A stretch of 51,479 bases of DNA from GWB2-37-7 sp049684915 (GCA_049684915.1 JBAVGO010000102.1:1-51479); one strand, 5' to 3'; positions 34,022 to 42,930 are shown, counted from the stretch's first letter. The notes: generated from the letters alone by a model not told the origin. A program made the numbers and translations.

Positions 34022-35745
34022 TGTTCCCCCCCCTCTGTACGCTGTAAATTAAATATTGTCGCATAAACTTCAGATTTTTTCATAAGTTCATTATGTGTAC
34101 CGTAATCTACTGCTTTGTCGTTGTGTAACATTATAATCTGGTTAATTCTACTGAAAATAGCTAGACGGTGAGAAACTAAAATAATCAAACTATCTTTATA
34201 ATTATTTTTTAAGTTTTCAATGATTTTTTCTTCTGTTTCCATATCAACCGCCGAAAAGGGATCGTCTAATATTATAATTTTATTTTTATTAAACAAGGCT
34301 CGTGCAAGTGCTATCCTTGCCTGCTGACCACCGCTTAACCTAATTCCACTATTTCCAACTAAGGTGTTTTGCCCGTCTGGCATTGCTGCTAAATCAGTGT
34401 CAAAGCAGACATCCTCTAAAACAGAGGTAATGTCTTGTTTGCTTCCCAAGGTGATGTTGTTATAAATAGTATCGGAAAGCAGCTGAGGATTATGACCTAA
34501 GTAAGAAATCATCTGACTTCGCTCATATTCCGAATAATTCTTTAGTTCCTTACCATCTATTTTGATGCTGCCTTGATAGATATATAATCCAAGTAAAGAT
34601 ATTGCAAGTGTAGATTTACCAGAAGCAATAGAACCTGTCACGCCTATAATTTCCCCTTGTTTTCCTTGAAAACTAATATTTTCAATTAGGTTTTCCTTAC
34701 CTTCTTCATAGCAAAAGCTGAGATTTTCAACTGATAATACCGTATTATCTTTATTTATATTAGTGGTAGTATCTTTACTTTCATATTTTGTAAGATAGGG
34801 TTTAATGCGCTTCCATGACACTTGTGATTTTTGTACAGAATTAAATAGCTTTGCTGCTTTGCTTGCCTTAACTGCCATGGCAGTAAACATAGTGATGTAA
34901 GCATAAAAAACTCCTACAGTCCATCCTCCATTAATCACCTTTGTGCCGCCCAGATAGATTACCATGATTATTCCAAGCATTGCTATGACATGGTATATTG
35001 GCTGCATGGAATTTTCTAATATATTGGCCCTAATCGCCTTGTTCTGCAAATCTTCCAAGTCACCATTGTACCTTGTTCTATTTTGAGACTCCATGCCGCT
35101 TACACGATAGAGCATGGAATTTTCAATTGCATCATAGGTAATATCAGCTACCTCACTGCTTTTTTTGCGAAATGCAATTGAATACTTGTAAATAATACTC
35201 TTCAATTTTTCTGCAAGAGCCATTGCAATAGGAATAAAAATAATAGAATATATAGTTATTTTCACATCATAAATAAGCATTGATATTAGGTAAGCAGCCA
35301 TGAGAACACCAGTATCAAATACTTCAGTGGTGAACTTTCTCATACCCTCCACACATAAATCAACATCAGAGACAGCTCTTGTCATTAGGTTACCCACATT
35401 TTCATTATCCAGCTCAGAAGTGCTTTTATGCATTATATTATTGTATATCATAAGCCTCATGACAGCACTAGTGCTGTTGGCAAAACGTCTTATATAAAAG
35501 CGCTTAAAATAACGCAAAAGTTGGATAGCTCCAATAAGTGCAACATAGGTAGCTGCAAGTATTACTACAGAAGATAGGTTGTCCCCACCAACAATAGCGT
35601 CTATGAGCTTTCCTTGATATATAGGACCTAAAACGATTGCACTATTAAAGGACAATCCGAATATTATTATACAAGCTACAACGAATTTTTCTTTTTTCCA
35701 ATAATTAATAATTTTGTCTGGCTGTTTCATAGGCTCAATCTTCAT
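34018..35745 (-). CDS. heterodimeric ABC exporter, subunit with degenerate catalytic site
   Basis: A 575-residue half-transporter with an N-terminal six-helix membrane domain and C-terminal ABC domain. Walker A is VTGSIASGKSTLA and the signature RLSGGQQARIALARA is canonical, but Walker B ends in IIILDDPFSAVD, with Asp in place of the catalytic Glu. This Asp faces the partner's FSQGQ signature, so one composite site is degenerate, as in TM287/288-like and CFTR-like asymmetric exporters. The ATG follows ATAGGGGG by seven bases. The two genes form their own unit between the Ehr operon and the liv operon. Confidence 0.93.
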   Translation of the reverse strand: MKIEPMKQPDKIINYWKKEKFVVACIIIFGLSFNSAIVLGPIYQGKLIDAIVGGDNLSSVVILAATYVALIGAIQLLRYFKRFYIRRFANSTSAVMRLMIYNNIMHKSTSELDNENVGNLMTRAVSDVDLCVEGMRKFTTEVFDTGVLMAAYLISMLIYDVKITIYSIIFIPIAMALAEKLKSIIYKYSIAFRKKSSEVADITYDAIENSMLYRVSGMESQNRTRYNGDLEDLQNKAIRANILENSMQPIYHVIAMLGIIMVIYLGGTKVINGGWTVGVFYAYITMFTAMAVKASKAAKLFNSVQKSQVSWKRIKPYLTKYESKDTTTNINKDNTVLSVENLSFCYEEGKENLIENISFQGKQGEIIGVTGSIASGKSTLAISLLGLYIYQGSIKIDGKELKNYSEYERSQMISYLGHNPQLLSDTIYNNITLGSKQDITSVLEDVCFDTDLAAMPDGQNTLVGNSGIRLSGGQQARIALARALFNKNKIIILDDPFSAVDMETEEKIIENLKNNYKDSLIILVSHRLAIFSRINQIIMLHNDKAVDYGTHNELMKKSEVYATIFNLQRTEGGEQ

Positions 35746-35932
35746 TATAATACCCCCTATTACCTACTGCTTTTTTTGCCATACATTAAGCTTTTCTATC
35801 TCACATTTATTCTACCTTATCCGAATAATAGTTACACTCTACGATAAGAAATATTAAATCTTTCTGCTGTTAATTGGGCTGATATTTAAAATACCTCTTA
35901 TGCTCAATTGTATAACATGGAGCTAACAATTA

Positions 35933-35980
35933 CAAAAGAGGTGCATCTATAGTTTATGCTAAAGATACGCCTCTTTTTTT
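35933..35980 (-). terminator. intrinsic terminator of the liv operon
   Basis: AAAAGAGGTGCATCT pairs with AGATACGCCTCTTTT (one G-U) around a loop of about 14 bases, with A- and T-rich flanks on both sides. It follows livF and separates it from the ABC exporter genes. Confidence 0.78.
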
Positions 35981-36030
35981 ATACTTAAAAGCTTTAATAA
36001 AACAACCTTCAAAAGAGAGATGATTTTATA

Positions 36031-36741
36031 TTATTTATGCTCCCCTAAATAAGCTTTTTGTACATCATCGTTACTTAGCAGCTCCTTACCAGGTCCCTCC
36101 AGCACAATGCCTCCCGTTTCTAAAACATAACCATAGTCTGCTACTTCAAGAGCTGCTTTAGCATTTTGCTCAATTAGCAATATTGTAACACCGTTTTTGT
36201 GTATTTCCTTAATAATACTGAAAATATTCTTTACAATTAATGGAGCTAGACCTAGCGACGGTTCATCCATCATCATCAATTTTGGCTTTGACATTAAACC
36301 TCTTCCTACTGCAAGCATCTGCTGTTCTCCCCCTGATAGGGTTCCGCCCTTTTGCCAGATTCTTTCCTTCAATCTTGGGAATAGTTTATAAACCCAGTTT
36401 AAATCCTTATTTATTTGCTCTTTATCATTTCTGATATAAGCTCCCAGTAACAAATTTTCTAATACTGTCAGATCAGGAAAAATTCTTCTTCCTTCTGGGA
36501 CCAATACAATTCCCTTTGATACTATCTGAGTTGTTGGCTTGCATATAATTTCTTCTCCATTAAACTTTATACTGCCACCAGAGGCTTTCGCCAAGCCCAT
36601 TATACTTTTTAAAGTGGAGCTTTTACCAGCACCATTAGCACCTATAAGGGTCACAATCTTATTTTGGGGTACTTCAAGATTTATGCCATTTAGTGCATGG
36701 ATTCCTCCATAATGCACATGTAAGTCGCTTATAGTTAACAT
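36031..36741 (-). CDS. livF: branched-chain amino acid ABC transporter ATPase LivF
   Basis: A 236-residue ABC ATPase of the LivF type. Walker A is GANGAGKSS, the signature is LSGGEQQMLAVGR, Walker B is LMMMDEPSLGLAP, and the characteristic LIEQNAKAAL follows. It overlaps livG by one base (TAATG), so translation is coupled. Together with LivG it powers the LivHM permease for uptake of Leu/Ile/Val or related amino acids. It is the last gene of the liv operon and is followed by a terminator. Confidence 0.95.
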   Translation of the reverse strand: MLTISDLHVHYGGIHALNGINLEVPQNKIVTLIGANGAGKSSTLKSIMGLAKASGGSIKFNGEEIICKPTTQIVSKGIVLVPEGRRIFPDLTVLENLLLGAYIRNDKEQINKDLNWVYKLFPRLKERIWQKGGTLSGGEQQMLAVGRGLMSKPKLMMMDEPSLGLAPLIVKNIFSIIKEIHKNGVTILLIEQNAKAALEVADYGYVLETGGIVLEGPGKELLSNDDVQKAYLGEHK

Positions 36742-37502
36742 TAATCCACCCCCAAATAGGCTTCAATAACCTTTTTATTGTTTTGTATCTCACTAGGTAT
36801 ACCGTCAGCTATCTTAACTCCATAATCCAAAACATAAATTCTATCACATATTCCCATAACTACCTGCATATGATGTTCAATCATCAATATGGACAATTTA
36901 TATTCCACACTTATTTCTTTAACAAAATCCATAAGCTCATTGGATTCCTGAGGATTCATACCAGCCGCAGGTTCATCAAGTATCAAAAGCTTAGGATCTG
37001 TAGCCAAGGCTCTGGCAATTTCCAGTCTTCTTTGCTTTCCATAGGGTAAGCTTGAGGATTTTTCATCCTTTAAGCCTTCTAAGCCCAAAGCCTTCAATAA
37101 CTGTATTGATTTTTCATATACCTTCTTTTCTTTTCTTAAATAATCAGAGGTTTTAACTATGGCAGAAAACAGATTAGAGCCAAAACGCATGTGATTAGCT
37201 ATGATTACATTTTCCAAAACAGATAGATCTTTAAAAAGTCTTATATTTTGAAAGGTACGTGCAATTCCCAGCTTAGTTATTTCATGTGTTTTCATACCTG
37301 TTATATTCTTGCCCTCAAAAATTACATTTCCTGAAGTCGGAGAATAAACGCCTGTTATCATATTGAAGCAGGTTGTCTTACCCGCTCCATTTGGACCAAT
37401 AAGTCCTATTATTTCATTTTCATTTATTACTAAATCAAGACCAGATACAGCTGTAAGACCTCCGAATTTTATTGTCAATTTATCAATTTTTAAAAGAGAC
37501 AC
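36741..37502 (-). CDS. livG: branched-chain amino acid ABC transporter ATPase LivG
   Basis: A 253-residue ABC ATPase with Walker A GPNGAGKTT, the long LivG insert (GIARTFQNIRLFKDLSVLEN), the variant signature LPYGKQRRLEIARAL and Walker B LILDEPAAGMNPQE. The start is GTG after AAGGATGTGA. It lies 22 bases downstream of livM and overlaps livF by one base. Family length and motifs are normal. Confidence 0.95.
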   Translation of the reverse strand: MSLLKIDKLTIKFGGLTAVSGLDLVINENEIIGLIGPNGAGKTTCFNMITGVYSPTSGNVIFEGKNITGMKTHEITKLGIARTFQNIRLFKDLSVLENVIIANHMRFGSNLFSAIVKTSDYLRKEKKVYEKSIQLLKALGLEGLKDEKSSSLPYGKQRRLEIARALATDPKLLILDEPAAGMNPQESNELMDFVKEISVEYKLSILMIEHHMQVVMGICDRIYVLDYGVKIADGIPSEIQNNKKVIEAYLGVD

Positions 37503-37524
37503 GTTCTCACATCCTTTAGCTAAT

Positions 37525-38589
37525 CTATACTTTTTTTGTTTTAAATGGCAGCTTTATTTTCCTAAACCAATCAAGGGAAAATTCATTGGTACCCATAAGA
37601 CCGCGCTGATAGAAAAGTATTACTAACATCAACAGTAAAGAGAATACAACCATACGTGTTCCAGCTATTCCGTTAATAACCAAGGCACCTAACTGAATTC
37701 TACCATCTAATACTCTAAGTACCTCCATTGCTATTGTGACTACTATAGCCGAAATTACGCTGCCTGTAATGCTTCCAATGCCTCCAAGCACAACTATTAA
37801 TACTATATTGAAGGTCAACAAGTATCTAAAGAATAACGGATCTATAGTTCCCATCAGGTGTCCTAGTAGTGCGCCGCCTACACCTGCAAAGAATGAACCA
37901 ATAATAAAAGCTATCATTTTATGCTTAAAAAGATCAATTCCCATAGCCTCAGCTGCTATTTCATCTTCTCTTATTGCCTTAAATGCTCTACCGTAGGTAC
38001 TATTAATAAGCAATACCATAAATACTACAGTGATTATAACTATACCCCATATCCACCAGTATGCTTCCCACGACTTACCTGTTATCCCTATATTAGGAAT
38101 ACCGTTCAAGCCTAAGGCACCATTAGTTATGTTCTGAATATTTGTAAATATTACCCTAATAATTTCGCTAAAACCTAAGGTTGCAATAGCTAGATAGTCA
38201 TCATTTAGTCTTAGAACAGGTGCACCTATTAAAGCTCCTGCTATAGCAGCCACTAAGCCCCCTATTATTATCGCCACTGGAAAAGGCACATGGACATTTA
38301 ATAGCCAAGGTGCTATAGGCTCTAAAAAGAAGTTCATCTCCTTCATTTCCTTTGACATTGTAAGCAAAGCACTTGTGTAAGCTCCGACTGCCATAAACCC
38401 TGCATGTCCTAAGGAAAACAATCCTATAAAACCATTAATCAAGTTCATGCTGATGGCTAATATAACATAAATACCGCAAAGGTTAAATATTCTTGCCTGA
38501 AACGAACTCAAAAATCTGTTAAGAATAAACAGCAAAACAACTACCACTGCTATTGATATTAGTGATTCAATAACTTTCTTTTTCTTCAT
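37525..38589 (-). CDS. livM: branched-chain amino acid ABC transporter permease LivM
   Basis: A 354-residue membrane permease with about ten helices. It shows GLFSLGHAGFMAVGAYTSAL, VLRLNDDYLAIATLGFSEI and GIPNIGI, all typical of LivM. It is encoded 3 bases after livH and 22 before livG. It forms the translocation pore with LivH. Confidence 0.95.
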   Translation of the reverse strand: MKKKKVIESLISIAVVVVLLFILNRFLSSFQARIFNLCGIYVILAISMNLINGFIGLFSLGHAGFMAVGAYTSALLTMSKEMKEMNFFLEPIAPWLLNVHVPFPVAIIIGGLVAAIAGALIGAPVLRLNDDYLAIATLGFSEIIRVIFTNIQNITNGALGLNGIPNIGITGKSWEAYWWIWGIVIITVVFMVLLINSTYGRAFKAIREDEIAAEAMGIDLFKHKMIAFIIGSFFAGVGGALLGHLMGTIDPLFFRYLLTFNIVLIVVLGGIGSITGSVISAIVVTIAMEVLRVLDGRIQLGALVINGIAGTRMVVFSLLLMLVILFYQRGLMGTNEFSLDWFRKIKLPFKTKKV

Positions 38590-38592
38590 ACT

Positions 38593-39486
38593 CTACACCT
38601 TCTCTGCTGAATTTTGACCCATCAGACCAGTGGGTTTAACTAAAAGTATTACAATCAAAAGTACAAAGGCAAATGCATCCCTATAGCCTGATAAGACTGG
38701 CGAGGATGCAACAATTGCAATTTCACCCAATCCCAGTATAAAGCCTCCCAATACTGCCCCTTTAATATTTCCTATTCCTCCTATAACTGCTGCAATAAAG
38801 CACTTTAGTCCTGGCATTATACCCATCAAAGGAATAAGCTGTGGATACCTAAGCCCCCACAATATTCCTCCTATAGCCGCCATAGCCGAGCCCGCACCGA
38901 AGGTGAAGGATATTATGCTATTAATATTTATGCCCATTAGCTTTGCAGCATCATAATCTTTAGAAACCGCTCTCATTGCCATACCTGTTTTTGTCTTATT
39001 TATAATATAGTTTAGTATCACCAAAGCAATTACTGTAATAATCGGAATTATGATTGTAACAATAGAAATAGAAACATTTCCTATGACTAAAATATGAGAA
39101 AACATTTGAGGTATAGGAAATGCCTTTGGTCTTCCTCCAAAAATTACAATAGCTAAATTTTCTATCAGGAAGGAAACGCCTATAGCAGATATCATTATAG
39201 AAATTCTCGGTGAGCTCCTTAAAGGTCTGTATGCAGTTCTTTCCAAAATGATTCCTAAGAAAGCTGTAAGTATAATCGCAATCAAGAAAGCCGCCCACCA
39301 TGGGAATAAAAATTTAGTCATACTATAGAATGCAATGTATGTAGCCAGCATAAAAATGTCCCCGTGAGCAAAGTTAATAAGTCTTAGAATTCCATAAACC
39401 ATGGTATAACCTATAGCAAGCAACGCATATAAGCTGCCTAGAGAAAGACCATTAACTAAATGCTGTAAGAATGTTTGAAAACTCAT
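38593..39486 (-). CDS. livH: branched-chain amino acid ABC transporter permease LivH
   Basis: A 297-residue permease with eight to nine helices. LivH motifs are GLSLGSLYALLAIGYTMVYG, NFAHGDIFMLATYI, ERTAYRPLR and MRAVSKDYDAAKLMGIN. It is the first gene after a strong hairpin (39534-39574) that separates it from the binding protein, so HMGF are probably made at a lower level than the binding protein from the shared transcript. Confidence 0.95.
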   Translation of the reverse strand: MSFQTFLQHLVNGLSLGSLYALLAIGYTMVYGILRLINFAHGDIFMLATYIAFYSMTKFLFPWWAAFLIAIILTAFLGIILERTAYRPLRSSPRISIMISAIGVSFLIENLAIVIFGGRPKAFPIPQMFSHILVIGNVSISIVTIIIPIITVIALVILNYIINKTKTGMAMRAVSKDYDAAKLMGININSIISFTFGAGSAMAAIGGILWGLRYPQLIPLMGIMPGLKCFIAAVIGGIGNIKGAVLGGFILGLGEIAIVASSPVLSGYRDAFAFVLLIVILLVKPTGLMGQNSAEKV

Positions 39487-39533
39487 AAATTTTCCCCCAA
39501 ACTCGGTTTATTGTATTTATATAATATAGGGTA

Positions 39534-39574
39534 TAAAGTGAATAGACTTCCTGAGGGAAGTCTATTCACTTTTA
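39534..39574 (-). terminator. attenuating hairpin between liv binding protein and livH
   Basis: Perfect 17-bp stem with loop CTCA (minus strand), flanked by AAA and TTT with only a short T-run. The arms are AAAGTGAATAGACTTCC and its complement. It is likely a partial terminator or mRNA-stabilising structure setting the ratio of binding protein to transporter. Confidence 0.75.
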
Positions 39575-39591
39575 AATGTCAATATACGTTA

Positions 39592-40758
39592 TTATTTTTT
39601 TATAGGTTCAACCGTTGTTAAATATGTGAACTTTCCATTTTTTACAGTCTTTATAACAGCTGACTTAACAGCATCTCCATTAGCATCAAGTGAGACTAAA
39701 CCGGCTGCTCCAGGAAAATCCTTAGTTACAGCTAGTGCATCTCTGATTGCTTGCGGTTCAGCTTTGCCAGCTCTCTCTATTGCATTTAAAGCTAATAGAT
39801 AAGCATCATAGCCAAGAGCTGTGACTGCTGCAGGCTCTTTGCCATATTCCTTACTATAAGCCTCAAGGAATTCAGTTGTTGTTGCTGTAAGCTTAGCATT
39901 TGCATCAAAGAAGGTTGAAAAAACGATTCCTTCTGCTGCTAATCCAGCCACTTCTATAACATCAGGTGTTTCCCATGTATCTCCGCCAAGTATTGGAAGA
40001 GTAAGTCCCAATTCTTTCGCTTGCTTCATTATTAAAGCTGATTCTGTAAAGTTACCAGGTGCAAATATGGCTTCAGCTCCTGATGCCTTTATACCTGTCA
40101 ATTGAGCTGTAAAGTCTTGATCCCCTGTATTGTAGTAACCTCTATAAACTATTGCCTTATCGTCACCTGTCAATTGTTTAAAAGTATCTTCAAAAAATTT
40201 TGCCAAGCCAACTGAATAGTCATTTGACTTCTCAATTATGAAAGCAACCTTTTTTACTTTAACTTGATTAAAAGCATAGTTAGCCATTACATTACCTTGG
40301 AAAGGATCTATAAAGCAAACTCTAAAGTAGTAATCGTTATTTAATGTTACCAATGGGTTTGTTGCAGAAGTTCCTATAGCAGGTACTCCTGCATCCTTGA
40401 AAACAACACCGGCTGCTATTGAAAGACCGCTACCCCAGCTTCCTAGTACAACTGAAACCTTATCTTGGTCTACAAGTCTTGTTGCCGCATTAGCTGCTTC
40501 AACCTTGTCTGACTTGTTGTCTAATATAACTAGTTCAACCTTTTTGCCTAAAGCTGTCGGATGTAATTTGTTTGCAAGCTTAATACCTTCAAGCTCCAAT
40601 GCCCCACCAGCTGCGTTAGTACCTGTCAATGGCTCAAATACACCAATTTTGATTACATCTTCCTTGGGTTGATTAGTTGCACCTTGCTGTCCGCAACCTA
40701 CTGCAATGATAGAGAATATCATTACAATTGCAACAAATAGAGAGAACTTCCTTTTCAT
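39592..40758 (-). CDS. branched-chain amino acid ABC transporter substrate-binding lipoprotein
   Basis: A 388-residue type I periplasmic-binding protein of the LivJ/LivK family, exported and lipid-anchored. The lipobox is IIAVGCGQQ, with lipidation at Cys22. The mature protein has the family opening IKIGVFEPLTGTNAAGGALELEGIKLA and GSWGSGLSIAAGVVF. The ligand is probably a branched-chain or other aliphatic amino acid, which sequence alone cannot settle. The ATG follows AAGGAGGAAGCAAC. Its promoter (40861-40890) is covered by a perfect inverted repeat. It is the first and probably most strongly expressed gene of the liv unit. Confidence 0.93.
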   Translation of the reverse strand: MKRKFSLFVAIVMIFSIIAVGCGQQGATNQPKEDVIKIGVFEPLTGTNAAGGALELEGIKLANKLHPTALGKKVELVILDNKSDKVEAANAATRLVDQDKVSVVLGSWGSGLSIAAGVVFKDAGVPAIGTSATNPLVTLNNDYYFRVCFIDPFQGNVMANYAFNQVKVKKVAFIIEKSNDYSVGLAKFFEDTFKQLTGDDKAIVYRGYYNTGDQDFTAQLTGIKASGAEAIFAPGNFTESALIMKQAKELGLTLPILGGDTWETPDVIEVAGLAAEGIVFSTFFDANAKLTATTTEFLEAYSKEYGKEPAAVTALGYDAYLLALNAIERAGKAEPQAIRDALAVTKDFPGAAGLVSLDANGDAVKSAVIKTVKNGKFTYLTTVEPIKK

Positions 40759-40848
40759 GTTGCTTCCTCCTTCACTTATTTACCTTTTTATGTGTTGAAA
40801 AGCTTTTCATTTTTATTTTGTTGACACAATTTTCACAAATGCTCATTA

Positions 40849-40883
40849 TTTTAACTAAACATATTATTTATGTTTAGTTAAAA
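40849..40883. promoter_or_regulatory. perfect inverted repeat over the liv promoter (putative operator)
   Basis: 14-bp arms TTTTAACTAAACAT (40849-40862) and ATGTTTAGTTAAAA (40870-40883) with a 7-base centre. On the minus strand a promoter TTGTAA (40885-40890), 18-base spacer and TAATAT (40861-40866) lies across it, so a protein bound here would block liv transcription. The regulator is not identifiable; the sequence does not match the CodY consensus. Confidence 0.6.
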
Positions 40884-40900
40884 GTTACAATTTTATACAG

Positions 40901-40929
40901 ATGATAAAAAAACAAACATGTGTTATAAT
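40901..40929 (+). promoter_or_regulatory. promoter of the ABC-F gene (extended -10)
   Basis: ATGATA, a 17-base spacer and TATAAT (40924-40929) preceded by TGT, i.e. an extended -10 TGTTATAAT. The predicted start near 40936 leaves a leader of about 34 bases. Confidence 0.55.
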
Positions 40930-40969
40930 ATCAAAGATTGTGTAAATTTTGATAGAGGAAGGTAATAAA

Positions 40970-42559
40970 GTGATAACAGTAACAAATGTAAGCTTAAGAT
41001 ATGGTGGAAGAAAACTTTTTGATGAGGTAAATCTAAAGTTCACTCCAGGTAATTGCTACGGACTTATAGGCGCAAATGGAGCAGGCAAAACTACCTTTTT
41101 AAATATTTTGTCTGGTGAAATAGAGCCAAATACAGGCGATGTGAGCGTACTTCCAAACACTAGAGTTTCAGTATTGAAGCAGGATCATTATGAATATGAT
41201 AATAATCATGTTATAGAGACTGTAATAATGGGAAATGCAAGATTATATGAAATAATGAAGGAAAAGGACGAGCTGTATGCAAAGGCTGATTTTACAGATG
41301 CTGATGGCATTAAAGCAGCCGAGTTAGAGGGCGAGTTTGCAGAGCTTAACGGCTGGGAAGCTGAATCAGAGGCTGCAACTCTGCTACAAGGTTTAGGAAT
41401 CAGTACTGAGCTTCATGATAAGCTGGTAGCTGAACTTATAGGCTCCGAAAAGGTTAAGGTGCTTCTTGCACAGGCACTGTTTGGTAAACCTGGCGTATTG
41501 ATATTGGACGAACCTACAAACCATCTTGATATTAAGTCAATAGCATGGCTTGAGGAATATCTAATCGAATTTGAAGGTACAGTTATAGTAGTATCTCACG
41601 ATAGACATTTCTTAAATAAGGTTTGTACTCATATGGCTGATGTAGATTTTGGCAAAATAAGGCTTTATGTAGGCAACTACGACTTTTGGTATGAGTCTAG
41701 CCAGTTAGCTCAGCAGATGATGAAGGATCAAAACAAGAAAAAAGAAGAAAAAATAAAGCAGCTGCAAGAGTTCGTCGCAAGATTTAGTGCCAATGCATCA
41801 AAATCAAAGCAGGCTACTTCCCGAAAGAAGCTACTAGATAAGATAACTCTGGATGATATCCAGCCCTCAAATAGAAAATATCCTTTTGTTGGCTTCAAGC
41901 CTGAAAGAGAAGTAGGTAATGATATACTTATAGTTGAAAACCTATGCAAGACTATAGATGGCGAAAAAATTCTTGACAATGTAAGCTTTACAGTTGCTAA
42001 AGGTGACAAAATTGTATTTGTAAGCGAAAACGAAATAGTAAATACTACATTATTTAAAATCCTTATGGGTGAAATAGAGCCTGATAGTGGCAGCTTCCGT
42101 TGGGGTATAACAATAACAAAAGCATACTTCCCCAAGGATAACAATGAGTATTTCAATGAATGTAATTTGAGTCTAGTTGACTGGATGCGACAATATTCAG
42201 TTGATCAGACAGAAACATATGTAAGAGGCTTCTTAGGCAGAATGCTATTCTCCGGAGAGGAAGCACTAAAACAGGTAAATGTGTTATCAGGAGGCGAAAG
42301 AGTGCGTTGTATGCTTTCACGTATGATGCTTAGCAGTGCCAATGTGCTGGTGCTAGACCAACCAACCAATCATTTGGATTTGGAATCCATTACAGCAGTA
42401 AACAACGGATTACAAGCATATGTAAGCAACATACTATTTACTTCTCATGACCATCAATTTATAGAGACAATAGCAAATAGAATAATTGATATAACTCCTG
42501 AGGCTGTAATTGATAGAAAAATGACCTATGATGAATATCTGGAGCAATTTAGAGCATAA
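40970..42559 (+). CDS. ABC-F family ATPase (YkpA/YbiT-like) with degenerate second site
   Basis: A 529-residue soluble protein with two ABC domains and a linker, without membrane helices; ABC-F proteins act on the ribosome. The first domain is intact: GANGAGKTT, and LILDEPTNHLD. In the second domain the Walker A position reads VSENEIVNTTLF, lacking the Gly-Lys of a P-loop, and Walker B reads LVLDQPTNHLD, with Gln replacing the catalytic Glu; its signature VLSGGERVRCML remains. Only one ATP site is likely to hydrolyse. The GTG start at 40970 follows GGAAGG by seven bases. The C-terminus and linker resemble the YkpA/YbiT subgroup rather than antibiotic-resistance ABC-F proteins. It has its own promoter and terminator. 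Confidence 0.9.
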   Translation: MITVTNVSLRYGGRKLFDEVNLKFTPGNCYGLIGANGAGKTTFLNILSGEIEPNTGDVSVLPNTRVSVLKQDHYEYDNNHVIETVIMGNARLYEIMKEKDELYAKADFTDADGIKAAELEGEFAELNGWEAESEAATLLQGLGISTELHDKLVAELIGSEKVKVLLAQALFGKPGVLILDEPTNHLDIKSIAWLEEYLIEFEGTVIVVSHDRHFLNKVCTHMADVDFGKIRLYVGNYDFWYESSQLAQQMMKDQNKKKEEKIKQLQEFVARFSANASKSKQATSRKKLLDKITLDDIQPSNRKYPFVGFKPEREVGNDILIVENLCKTIDGEKILDNVSFTVAKGDKIVFVSENEIVNTTLFKILMGEIEPDSGSFRWGITITKAYFPKDNNEYFNECNLSLVDWMRQYSVDQTETYVRGFLGRMLFSGEEALKQVNVLSGGERVRCMLSRMMLSSANVLVLDQPTNHLDLESITAVNNGLQAYVSNILFTSHDHQFIETIANRIIDITPEAVIDRKMTYDEYLEQFRA

Positions 42560-42599
42560 AAAAAATAGGCAGTGTCTAATGACATTGCCTATTTTTTTA
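42558..42599 (+). terminator. intrinsic terminator after the ABC-F gene
   Basis: AAATAGGCAGTGTC pairs with GACATTGCCTATTT (one G-U) around TAAT, followed by a run of T. Confidence 0.9.
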
Positions 42600-42721
42600 T
42601 GTCATAAAGTTATAACTTCTGAATATACTAACAGTGGCCCTAAAATAATAAATCTTATTGTAATTTTTATGCTTAATACTATCCGTAATAAACATGTAAC
42701 AAAGTTGTAACAGTCCTGAAA

Positions 42722-42750
42722 TTGTATTAATGTGGTCCTCATGGTATATT
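42722..42750 (+). promoter_or_regulatory. promoter of a short transcript encoding a 21-residue peptide
   Basis: TTGTAT (42722-42727), a 17-base spacer and TATATT (42745-42750). The start near 42757 and the terminator at 42902-42930 define an RNA of about 175 bases. Confidence 0.55.
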
Positions 42751-42799
42751 TTTAATGTAGTGTAATTGGCTACAAAAAATTACGTAGGAGGTCGTGAAA

Positions 42800-42865
42800 A
42801 TGTTGAGACTTAGAATTACTTCAACAACTGAATATGTAGAATCGCGGCCCGAGGCAAAATTGTAG
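42800..42865 (+). CDS. very small ORF, 21 residues, unknown
   Basis: Encodes MLRLRITSTTEYVESRPEAKL, too short for routine gene finders. Support comes from a strong ribosome site (AGGAGGTCGTGAAA) at ideal spacing, a good promoter at 42722-42750 and a terminator at 42902-42930, which together frame it as a complete gene. The same GGAGGTCGT ribosome-site sequence precedes the 62-residue gene at 43405. The peptide is basic at the N-terminus with no membrane segment. It could also be a leader peptide or part of a small RNA. Function is not recognised. Confidence 0.5.
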   Translation: MLRLRITSTTEYVESRPEAKL

Positions 42866-42901
42866 AAACGTTTTAAATTAAATCTAAAATTTGAACATTT
42901 C

Positions 42902-42930
42902 AGTCACGGGCTAGTTATCCGTGACTTTTA
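42902..42930 (+). terminator. intrinsic terminator after the 21-residue ORF
   Basis: AGTCACGG pairs with CCGTGACT around a nine-base loop, followed by TTTTATATT. Confidence 0.7.
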
